This document shows, one piece after another, positions 1-6,326 of a stretch of DNA of 32,272 nucleotides. The notes below the pieces were generated by a model, which was not told the DNA's origin, searched no databases, and saw nothing but the letters and a program-made list of their open reading frames with translations. This DNA is from a virus: positions 1 through 32,272 of the IMG/VR virus record IMGVR_UViG_3300033552_000039. One strand, written 5' to 3'. Made by a program: the position numbers and the translations under genes. Every line of letters begins with the position of its first letter. Within the stretch, counting starts at the first letter, position 1.

Positions 1-127
1 CTATTCAAGGTTTAGCAGCAAACAATCAGCCAGTTGGTATTTTAAATAAAGTGGGTGTTACGGCTTCTGTAAATCAAGTTGCAGCTGGTGCTCCTACTTA
101 TGCAAATGTGGTAGAATTGCAAGGATT
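1..127. repeat. Terminal direct repeat, left copy (circular junction)
   Basis: These 127 bases are identical to the last 127 bases (32146-32272). The repeat lies inside the capsid coding sequence and joins its two halves in frame, so it is the overlap of a circular or circularly permuted molecule and not a biological duplication. 127 is also a common maximal assembly k-mer, which fits an assembler overlap. Confidence 0.95.
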
Positions 128-503
128 GGTGGAAGATGCTGATGCAACTGAAATCTCTTTAGGTTACTTGTGTAATCCTAAATTACGTGCCAAAATGAAA
201 ACTATTTCAAAAGGGACTGATATGGGTGGTGCAATTTGCCAAAATGGGTTAATAGATGGTATGCCAACAGTTTCAACTTCATTAGTGAAGAAAATTGCAG
301 GAACGCCAGATACGTATCCGTTGATTTACGGTGACTTCTCTCAGCTTTATGTTGGTGTTTGGGGTGGAATAGAAATCATTGTTGATGCAGTATCTACAGA
401 AGCAGCTTCTAAAGCGTCTGTAAATTTAATCATCAATATGGAAGCTGATGTTCAAATCGCACATCCAGCAGCATTTGCAAAAAATAATTTTATGACTGCA
501 TAA
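1..503 (+). CDS. Major capsid protein, HK97 fold (C-terminal part)
   Basis: This is the 3' part of the major capsid gene that starts at 31347 and runs through the circular junction; position 1 is the second base of a codon and the frame continues without a stop to the TAA at 501-503. Joined, the gene encodes 433 residues, normal for an HK97-family capsid protein with an N-terminal scaffolding domain. This part holds the end of the A-domain and P-domain. It follows the protease gene and precedes neck genes, the standard order. An internal ATG at 51 is in frame but is not the start, because coding continuity extends back through the junction. Confidence 0.93.
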   Translation, partial: IQGLAANNQPVGILNKVGVTASVNQVAAGAPTYANVVELQGLVEDADATEISLGYLCNPKLRAKMKTISKGTDMGGAICQNGLIDGMPTVSTSLVKKIAGTPDTYPLIYGDFSQLYVGVWGGIEIIVDAVSTEAASKASVNLIINMEADVQIAHPAAFAKNNFMTA

Positions 504-516
504 GCAGTTTAATATA

Positions 517-542
517 TAGAAAAGAGTTTCGGCTCTTTTCTA
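517..542 (+). terminator. Hairpin after the capsid gene
   Basis: Perfect 10-bp stem (517-526 with 533-542) and a 6-base loop, 14 bases after the capsid stop codon. The T-run afterwards is poor, so it may act as a partial terminator or mRNA-stabilising hairpin that raises capsid output relative to neck genes. Function is inferred. Confidence 0.5.
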
Positions 543-559
543 TTTAATAGTTTAAAAAA

Positions 560-775
560 ATGGCAAAAAAAATAAAGATTGTAGCCTTATTGCCTTTGTT
601 GGCATTTGGATTACCGCAAAGCGAAGGTCAGAGCGTTTCTATTGAAAAGAAACAAGCTGACGAACTTATTGAAGCTGGTTACGCTAAATTGTATGTAGCT
701 TCAAAAGGCGAAGTTCTCACTGAAGAAGAAGGGATTGACGAAGAAGGAACTGACGAAGAAGAAACTCAAGAGTAA
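560..775 (+). CDS. Small acidic protein following the capsid gene
   Basis: A 71-residue protein. Residues 1-45 resemble the short beta-rich proteins often encoded just after phage capsid genes, with a motif of the kind 'KKQADELIEAGYAKL' near residues 30-44. The last 18 residues are almost all Glu/Asp with short spacers, coded by a degenerate GACGAAGAAGG-type tandem repeat (about 722-770). The function is not known; a head decoration or head-assembly accessory role is a guess from position. The hydrophobic N-terminus (residues 7-17) is too short for a convincing signal peptide. Confidence 0.75.
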   Translation: MAKKIKIVALLPLLAFGLPQSEGQSVSIEKKQADELIEAGYAKLYVASKGEVLTEEEGIDEEGTDEEETQE

Positions 776-797
776 GTAACAGTAAAAAAACTAAGGT

Positions 798-1358
798 ATG
801 ATGACTCATTTTTATACATCCGTAACGGCCGAAGCTCCGATTCTTTCTTTGGAAAAAGCGAAGAAACAACTTCGTCTCGACGCTGACAATACAGACGAAG
901 ATGATTTGATAACGTCTTACATCGATGCTGCGCAAGTAGCTTGTGAGGATTATATAAATCGTGGGATTGGGAAACGTAATTTCATAATGGAATTACGTGC
1001 TTTTCCAGAAAATATAATCTTCGAACGTAATTATGAAAATGATGTCATCACTAAAGTTGAGTATTACGCACCTGGAGCAACAGCGCTTACGATTTTAGCA
1101 GTTGATCAGTATAAATTGCGCAATTCTAATATCGTGGAATGTTTTGATATTAAGTTCTTGTCGTTACCGGAAACGGATAAAAGGGATGATGCTGTAATCG
1201 TAACAGTTGAGCAAGGTTTTGCATTAGCGCAATGTCCTAAACCTATTTTGCAAGCCATCAACTTAAAGCTTTCGGATTTTTACGAACGCCGTGAAGATCG
1301 TGAGCAAGGGAATAATCCTGCATCCAATAATTTACTGAGAAAGTACCGAAAATATTAA
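798..1358 (+). CDS. Head-tail connector protein (HK97 gp6-like)
   Basis: A 186-residue protein matching the gp6-like/DUF-type phage head-tail connector family: an N-terminal helical segment with 'LSLEKAKKQLRLD' (residues 17-29) followed by an acidic stretch and 'LITSYIDAAQVACEDYINR' (about 36-54), then a beta-rich middle, and a C-terminal helix ending in 'YERRED'. In HK97 this protein forms a ring under the portal that the neck builds on. The position, between capsid and head-closure genes, agrees. Two tandem ATG codons (798 and 801) make the exact start ambiguous by one residue. It ends 2 bases before the next ATG. Confidence 0.88.
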   Translation: MMTHFYTSVTAEAPILSLEKAKKQLRLDADNTDEDDLITSYIDAAQVACEDYINRGIGKRNFIMELRAFPENIIFERNYENDVITKVEYYAPGATALTILAVDQYKLRNSNIVECFDIKFLSLPETDKRDDAVIVTVEQGFALAQCPKPILQAINLKLSDFYERREDREQGNNPASNNLLRKYRKY

Positions 1359-1360
1359 TT

Positions 1361-1693
1361 ATGGAAAAAGCACCTTTCATAGGCCAAATGGACCGTAAAA
1401 TTCAGATAGTAAAGTTTGTGGCAACACGTAACTCTACTAATGAAAAAGAAGTTACTCAGGAAGTAATTGCGGAACCGTGGGCACACATGATGGATGTTTC
1501 AGGAAGTGAAGATGTCGAGGGAAAAATACGGTATTTGGTGAATAAGAAATTCACAATTCGATACAATCAAATTGTGAATAATCTAAAAAACCAATTGGGA
1601 TTGTTGTATGAAGGAAAGTTATATGACGTAGTTAATGTCATCGAAATTGGACGTAAGGCGCACCTGCAATTAATCGTGAAAAACTATGAGTAA
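1361..1693 (+). CDS. Head closure / head-tail joining protein (SPP1 gp16-like)
   Basis: A 110-residue small beta-barrel protein resembling the phage head-tail joining family (Phage_H_T_join). The start 'MDRKIQIVKF' region at residues 10-19, the 'EPWAHMMDVSGSE' segment (about 39-51) and the ending 'LYEGKLYDVVNVIEIGRKAHLQLIVKNYE' pattern (split here as two motifs: GKLYDVVNVIEIGR, then HLQLIV) are characteristic. It probably plugs the connector after DNA packaging. The gene overlaps the next by 8 bases, implying translational coupling. Confidence 0.85.
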   Translation: MEKAPFIGQMDRKIQIVKFVATRNSTNEKEVTQEVIAEPWAHMMDVSGSEDVEGKIRYLVNKKFTIRYNQIVNNLKNQLGLLYEGKLYDVVNVIEIGRKAHLQLIVKNYE

Positions 1694-2234
1694 TTTAGGA
1701 ATCACAGTAACTGGTTTTCCTGAACTTAAAGAGAAGATTAGGGAACTGGCAAACGATAAAGACAAGAAAAAAGAAGTCCTTCTTATTCTACGTCAAGTAG
1801 CACGTCCTTCGCTTGTAGCGGCACGAAATGCGGTTCCAATAAGTAGTAAATCACATATTGCACGGGGCAAGAAAATTGAATCTGGAAACCTTAAAAAATC
1901 GCTTGGGTTAATTACGTCTAAATCGAGTAATCCAATGATTTTAGCAGGTCCTAGAGCAAAAAACGGGAACGATGGTTGGTACGGTCACATGGTACACGGT
2001 GGGCACGCTATTTATCGTAATACGGAGAATATCCGTAGAACGCTTCGAAACGGACGTAAAAAAAGCGTGTTGGCCCGTGTTACTAATAAACGCAAAGGAA
2101 ATACGGTTGGGCGTGTGCGAGCAATTCCGTTTATGGATATTGCATACGAACAAACAAAAAACACTGTTACGGCTGACGCTCAGGATAAAATGGCAAAATT
2201 TATTCAAAGAAGGATTAATAAACTAAGCAACTAA
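1686..2234 (+). CDS. Neck/tail completion protein, HK97 gp10-like
   Basis: A 182-residue very basic protein of the HK97 gp10-like family, which joins the connector to the tail terminator. Features: an N-terminal 'GFPELKEKIRELA' helix (about residues 10-22), a Lys/Arg-rich middle with 'VPISSKSHIARGK', the 'GYGHMVHGGH'-like histidine segment near residues 98-107 and a C-terminal amphipathic helix. It is longer than typical members (about 120-150 residues) owing to a basic insertion after the histidine segment. Start overlaps the previous gene and the stop overlaps the next ATG (TAATG). Confidence 0.82.
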   Translation: MSNLGITVTGFPELKEKIRELANDKDKKKEVLLILRQVARPSLVAARNAVPISSKSHIARGKKIESGNLKKSLGLITSKSSNPMILAGPRAKNGNDGWYGHMVHGGHAIYRNTENIRRTLRNGRKKSVLARVTNKRKGNTVGRVRAIPFMDIAYEQTKNTVTADAQDKMAKFIQRRINKLSN

Positions 2235-2575
2235 TGTTAGAACTATCAGACGAAATCACGGACTTTTTATTAAGTCAAACGGTTTTTACAACCGTAATGG
2301 CGGATCGTTTATCGCCTGTAGTTTCTTCGGCTGATGAAACCTATCCTTTTGCTAATTATGTAATTCGGGAGCAGTCTGGGCAAAGTTTAGACGGTGACGC
2401 GTATAGTGTGACATTATTGTTTTATTTCGAACAAAACAGCTATCGTAAATGTGTGGCTTTTTTGGACCAAATGAAACCTATTATCAAAGAAAAATACGAT
2501 TGGTTAAACTCCGAAATTGAATTTGTAGAAGTAGATCAGTCTTTTGTGGGAATTATTAATTTTAATAAAATATAG
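2234..2575 (+). CDS. Tail completion / tail terminator protein (DUF3168-like)
   Basis: A 113-residue protein at the conserved place between the gp10-like and tail tube genes. The pattern 'YPFANYVIREQS' (about residues 36-47), followed by alternating strands and a helix with 'FLDQMKPIIKEK', is that of DUF3168/tail-terminator proteins that form a hexameric ring ending tail tube growth. Start codon overlaps the previous stop by one base. Family assignment is by pattern and synteny; no catalytic residues apply. Confidence 0.78.
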   Translation: MLELSDEITDFLLSQTVFTTVMADRLSPVVSSADETYPFANYVIREQSGQSLDGDAYSVTLLFYFEQNSYRKCVAFLDQMKPIIKEKYDWLNSEIEFVEVDQSFVGIINFNKI

Positions 2576-2580
2576 AAATT

Positions 2581-3000
2581 ATGGCAGGAAATACTTATGC
2601 TGGAAAAAATTTAAGAATTAGAGTAGCTGGAAAAACAATCTTCCACGCTACAGAATGCACATTCACCACTTCACGTAACATGGAAAGCATCGCTTCCAAA
2701 GATACGAACGGGGAGCAAGTAACACCAGGAAATTATACTTGGGGCGTTTCTACAAACTTTTTAGTAGCGAATAAGCCTGCTGCTTCAACTACTCAAATGG
2801 GAACAAAAGAAGTTATTGATATTTTTCAAAATGGTACTGAAGTTGAAGTGCAGTTTTCGACTAAGATAGTTGGTGATGTAATAATCACAGGACAAACCTT
2901 CATTGAAGGAATGAACATGTCGTCAGGAACTAATGGAGTAGCAACTGGGGATTGCTCTTTCAAAGGAAATGGTGACTTTGTAACAAGTTTAGTTGTATAA
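2581..3000 (+). CDS. Major tail tube protein
   Basis: A 139-residue beta-rich protein, the size of TP901-1/phi13-type tail tube proteins. It contains 'AGKTIFHATECTFTTSRNMESIASKDTNGE' in overlapping strands near residues 16-45 (motifs ATECTFT and SKDTNGE are typical of Bacteroidota phage tube proteins) and ends in a second sheet with 'GVATGDCSFKGNGD'. It polymerises around the tape measure. It directly precedes the frameshifted chaperone pair, as in lambda-like tails; TAA and the next ATG share base 3000. Confidence 0.88.
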   Translation: MAGNTYAGKNLRIRVAGKTIFHATECTFTTSRNMESIASKDTNGEQVTPGNYTWGVSTNFLVANKPAASTTQMGTKEVIDIFQNGTEVEVQFSTKIVGDVIITGQTFIEGMNMSSGTNGVATGDCSFKGNGDFVTSLVV

Positions 3001-3341
3001 TGGACGAAATCGTTTTACAATTAGGAAGTAAAAGTTTCAAGCTGAAATTCGGCTTGAAACTTTTTAGAATTTTGGGTCGCAAATGGCAATTACCAGGCAT
3101 TGATGAAGTCGTGCAAAAAATTGCTGTTTTAGATTCGGCTGACGGAAAACTGACATTTGAGCAAATTGATGTTTTAGAAGTGATTTTAGTCTCGGCGATC
3201 GAGTGTGGCGGGAACGATGTAAACCTATTTGAATTTGATATTATCGATGAGTTTTTTAAAGATTCAAAAGCGCTAGATAACTTTAAAAACGCATTGGTCA
3301 ATTCGATGCCAACTAAAGAACCTGCTGACGAGGGAAAGTAG
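3000..3341 (+). CDS. Tail assembly chaperone, short form (gpG analogue)
   Basis: A 113-residue mainly helical acidic protein located between the tail tube and tape measure genes, where siphoviruses encode the tail assembly chaperone. It opens with two strands ('IVLQLGSKSFKLKFGLKLFR') and continues with helices. The final codons GAG GGA AAG TAG contain the slippery heptamer G GGA AAG in the right phase, so a fraction of ribosomes should shift -1 and read on into 3338-3715 to make a 238-residue long form. The short and long forms would coat and recruit the tape measure but leave the virion. Confidence 0.88.
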   Translation: MDEIVLQLGSKSFKLKFGLKLFRILGRKWQLPGIDEVVQKIAVLDSADGKLTFEQIDVLEVILVSAIECGGNDVNLFEFDIIDEFFKDSKALDNFKNALVNSMPTKEPADEGK

Positions 3342-3358
3342 AAGGTCACGAAAGTGAC
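3332..3358 (+). promoter_or_regulatory. Programmed -1 ribosomal frameshift signal
   Basis: Slippery heptamer GGGAAAG at 3332-3338, phased X XXY YYZ (G GGA AAG) in the zero frame and immediately followed by the zero-frame stop TAG. Six bases later is a perfect 5-bp hairpin GTCAC-GAAA-GTGAC (3345-3358) with a GNRA tetraloop, at the distance expected for a stimulatory structure. The -1 frame is open from 3338 to the stop at 3713-3715. The heptamer is the same one used by the lambda G-GT pair (established knowledge). Confidence 0.88.
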
Positions 3359-3715
3359 GAACCACCATTGCCTTTAACCTGGGACAAACTAGAACAAATA
3401 GGATTAGGCGAACTGCGAATGACATTCAAAGAGATGTATGCGCTTACACCGCGTTCTTTTTTTAATGCCGTAAACGGCCAACGAAAAAAAGAAGATGCTT
3501 TCTCGAAAGAACGCTGGATAATGACTCGTGAAATTATGTATGCTGTAATGCGTCGTTATTTAGAAAAAGGGATCGAAAAACATGATGTGCTTACCTTTGA
3601 ATGGGAAAAAAAACAGTTACAAAAAATAGCTGCTACAAAACAAGAAACAATATTTGAAGACCTTGAACGCATGAATACTTTTTGGGAGAAACAAGATAAT
3701 GCGAAAGCAGAATAA
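3338..3715 (+). CDS. Tail assembly chaperone, frameshift extension (gpT analogue)
   Basis: Coding region reached by a -1 shift on the heptamer ending at 3338; it contributes 125 residues to a 238-residue fusion with the upstream short form. No ATG occurs near its beginning; only a TTG at 3368 could start it alone, so fusion is the better model. The segment has 'LGELRMTFKEMYALTPRSFFNAVNG' spread over two helices (the motif 'MTFKEMYALTPRSFF' resembles GTA/DUF-type tail chaperone C-domains that bind tape measure) and a basic helical end. It is followed by a T-rich low-complexity tract (3716-3749) and a terminator. Confidence 0.85.
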   Translation, partial: VEGHESDEPPLPLTWDKLEQIGLGELRMTFKEMYALTPRSFFNAVNGQRKKEDAFSKERWIMTREIMYAVMRRYLEKGIEKHDVLTFEWEKKQLQKIAATKQETIFEDLERMNTFWEKQDNAKAE

Positions 3716-3754
3716 TACTTTTTTATTTTTTATTTTTTATTTTTTTTTAGATGT

Positions 3755-3784
3755 AAAACCCAAATAGAGATATTTGGGTTTTTT
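3755..3784 (+). terminator. Intrinsic terminator after head/neck operon
   Basis: Perfect 12-bp stem (3755-3766 with 3771-3782), 4-base loop GAGA, then a T-run. It closes the transcript coming from the portal-side late promoter, so the tape measure and everything after it need the new promoter at 3794-3844. Confidence 0.85.
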
Positions 3785-3793
3785 GTTTTATGT

Positions 3794-3844
3794 AACAAAG
3801 TTGAATTATTCAACCTTTTAAAACACACCCTAAAACTACTTTTA
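3794..3844 (+). promoter_or_regulatory. Late promoter module, copy 2 (before tape measure)
   Basis: AACAAAG leads into the 15-bp palindrome GTTGAATTATTCAAC (3800-3814); 22 bases later is TACTTTTA (3837-3844), five of six specified bases of the Bacteroidota -7 box TAnnTTTG. The same parts at the same spacing occur before the portal (29385-29435). The palindrome centre would lie near -42, the place of a class II activator site. There is no TTTG at the -33 position, in line with activator dependence. Promoter function is inferred. Confidence 0.7.
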
Positions 3845-3862
3845 ACCCTTAATTAAAAGTAG
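3836..3862 (+). promoter_or_regulatory. Leader hairpin just before the tape measure start
   Basis: Perfect 10-bp inverted repeat (CTACTTTTAA at 3836-3845, complement at 3853-3862) with a 7-base loop, ending 4 bases before the tape measure ATG. It overlaps the -7-like box, so at DNA level it may be part of a regulator site; if transcribed it could mask the start. The portal-side copy of the promoter lacks it. Confidence 0.45.
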
Positions 3863-3866
3863 TCAC

Positions 3867-6326
3867 ATGGCATCATTAGCGAGTATCAACATTCGATTTG
3901 CAGTTGACCTTCGGGAGTTTTCCTCGGAGATGCAAAATTCGTTGAGAACTATTGATAAAGTAGGGCAAAAGTTTCAAGCAGTTGGACGTTCTATGTCCGC
4001 TTTTGTGACGTTGCCAATATTAGCAGCAGGAGCGGCAGCCGTGAAGTTTGCCAGTGATTATCAGGAGTCGTTAAATAAAGTAGATGTCGCTTTTAAATCT
4101 AATTCTACTCAGGTAAAAGAATTTTCAAAAAGCTCTTTAGAAAATTTTGGTATTGCTGAAGGCACCGCTTTAGATATGGCTGCTGCTTATGGCGATATGG
4201 GTACCAGTATGGGATTGACTACGGGTCAAGCAGCTAAAATGTCTACTTCTTTAGTAGGTTTAGCTGGGGATTTAGCATCGTTCAAAAACATCTCTATTGA
4301 CATTGCAAATACTGCAATATCAGCAATTTTTACAGGAGAAACAGAAAGTTTGAAAAAGCTTGGTATTGTAATGACTGAAGTTAATTTAAAGCAATTTGCT
4401 TTGAATTCTGGTATCAAAAAGAATTACGAGCAAATGTCGCAAGCTGAAAAAGTACAATTGCGGTACAATTATATTTTATCAGTTACTAAAAATGCACAGG
4501 GCGATTTTGAGCGTACACAAGGCGGTGCAGCGAATCAAACAAGAATATTCACTGAATCCTTAAAGCAAATAGGACAGCAACTTGGAGCGGTTATTTTGCC
4601 TTTGTTTACTCAGGTAATTACTGCGGTTAATGAAAAAATAAAAGCATTTTCGAAGCTTTCTGAAAGTACTAAAACAACTATCGTGGTTATTGCAGGATTA
4701 GTGGCTGTCATTGGTCCGTTGTTGTTAGGAATTGGTGCAATACTTTCTATCATTCCTTTTGTTGTAGCTGGATTTGCAGTTATATCTGGTGCAATAGTTC
4801 CTATTTTGGCGGGATTGGTTTTATTGACTGGTGCTTTATTGATTGCGAAAAATGCTTTTGCTGATACTGCAAAAGCGGTGGTTACACTTACGGATAATCA
4901 AAAGTTAATCCAGAAAGTTACAGACGAAGCAACTGCTTCTATTGTAGATCAAAAGGCTGAACTGGAAAACTTATTGATTACGGCTCGAAATGAAAATGAA
5001 ACAAAAGCCAATAGACTGAAAGCAATTCAGGCTATTAATAAGATATCACCTGAGTACCTGGGGAATCTTACTCTTGAAAATATAGGTACGGATAAAGCTC
5101 GTGTGGCTATTGAAAAATACAATGCAGCACTTATTTCAGGTGCAACGGCTCGTGCAGCTTCTCGATTATTAGAGCAAAACCAATCTGATAAAATTAAGGC
5201 GGGTTTTGAGCGTGAAAAAGCATTAGCAGATTATAATGCAAAACGTGAAAACGCTATTGGGCAAGGTTGGGAAGCTGAAAAAGCATTCTATGAAGAAAAC
5301 AACCGTTTGATGCAATTTGCAAATGAAGCGTTGGACCGTAAAAATGCAAAATACGATTCGGAAGCTAAATTGCTTACGGAAATCTACAATAAAAACAAGC
5401 AAAATTTAGACTTACTAAACGGAAATACGGTAACACCGGATGTTGTTCGTGAAGCAAAAGTAAAAAAAGAAAAAGCAGTAAAAGCACCTTCTAATTTAAC
5501 CGCTCTTAATAGTACTTTACCAGTTGCAGTGTCGGCAGGAAGTATTGAATCCTATGATCGTGAAATTGCAAAACTAATTGAGTTTAGAGATCAGTTTGCC
5601 ACTACTGCCGAACAGGTAAAGCTAGCAAATGAAAAGATTGCAAATGTTGAATTTGCTAAGGCTTTAAATTTTGATCCGACTTCTTTGATTACAACCACTG
5701 AAACTACTGAAGAAATGATGCTTCGTTTAGCGGCAGCTGTCGGTGGTGCATCTGCTTCTATGGTTGCTGATCAAGAAAGAATTATGACTACAGGGCAATT
5801 GCTTTCTGAATCAGTAGGAAGTTCATTTAGTGCTTTGGGCGATAGTATGATTGCTAGTTTAGGTTTGGCTTCAACTGGACTTGCGGGTTTTGCTTCTACA
5901 ATGCTTAAAACATTAGTTGATTTAATTCAAATGGTTGTAAAGCAAATAGTAGTTAATCAGGCATTGGCTATGAGTAATTCTATTGCGGGTGCAACTGCTT
6001 CTGGTGCGGCTACAGGACCTGGAGCTATATTTACCACACCTGCGTTTATAGCTACCGCTATTGGTGGGGTTTTAGCTGCTTTTGCTGCGATTCCTAAATT
6101 TGAAACGGGTGGTATTGTTTCCGGTTCTTCAATGTATGGAGATAAAATCCTTGCTCGTGTAAATAGCGGTGAAATGATTGCTAATGACAAACAACAAAAG
6201 AACATTTGGGCGGCCATGAATACAGGTGGTGGCGATGTAAGTATTGTTCCAAGTATTAAGCTGGTAGGTTCTGATTTCTTAATCATGTTTGAGCGCGCTC
6301 AGGCACGTAAAAACCGCATAGGATAA
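3867..6326 (+). CDS. Tape measure protein
   Basis: The 819-residue protein is the longest helical protein of the tail module and follows the chaperones. Residues 1-230 are Ala/Ser-rich helices typical of tape measure N-termini; about 268-328 is a cluster of strongly hydrophobic segments; about 360-560 is charged coiled coil with repeated 'ENETKANRLKAI'-type heptads; residues 690-760 are Gly/Ala-rich and hydrophobic; the end is short and basic. Using the family rule of about 0.15 nm per residue, the tail would be about 120 nm. The gene has its own promoter module, and its stop overlaps the next ATG by one base. Confidence 0.93.
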   Translation: MASLASINIRFAVDLREFSSEMQNSLRTIDKVGQKFQAVGRSMSAFVTLPILAAGAAAVKFASDYQESLNKVDVAFKSNSTQVKEFSKSSLENFGIAEGTALDMAAAYGDMGTSMGLTTGQAAKMSTSLVGLAGDLASFKNISIDIANTAISAIFTGETESLKKLGIVMTEVNLKQFALNSGIKKNYEQMSQAEKVQLRYNYILSVTKNAQGDFERTQGGAANQTRIFTESLKQIGQQLGAVILPLFTQVITAVNEKIKAFSKLSESTKTTIVVIAGLVAVIGPLLLGIGAILSIIPFVVAGFAVISGAIVPILAGLVLLTGALLIAKNAFADTAKAVVTLTDNQKLIQKVTDEATASIVDQKAELENLLITARNENETKANRLKAIQAINKISPEYLGNLTLENIGTDKARVAIEKYNAALISGATARAASRLLEQNQSDKIKAGFEREKALADYNAKRENAIGQGWEAEKAFYEENNRLMQFANEALDRKNAKYDSEAKLLTEIYNKNKQNLDLLNGNTVTPDVVREAKVKKEKAVKAPSNLTALNSTLPVAVSAGSIESYDREIAKLIEFRDQFATTAEQVKLANEKIANVEFAKALNFDPTSLITTTETTEEMMLRLAAAVGGASASMVADQERIMTTGQLLSESVGSSFSALGDSMIASLGLASTGLAGFASTMLKTLVDLIQMVVKQIVVNQALAMSNSIAGATASGAATGPGAIFTTPAFIATAIGGVLAAFAAIPKFETGGIVSGSSMYGDKILARVNSGEMIANDKQQKNIWAAMNTGGGDVSIVPSIKLVGSDFLIMFERAQARKNRIG

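Noticed and set aside
2960-3349. Minus-strand frame opposite the tail chaperone
   Set aside because: A shadow of the chaperone gene; Ser/Phe-rich composition mirrors the reverse complement of acidic codons.
3716-3749. T-rich tandem tract as a functional repeat
   Set aside because: Simple TTTTTTA low-complexity sequence before a terminator; no further structure or copies seen.
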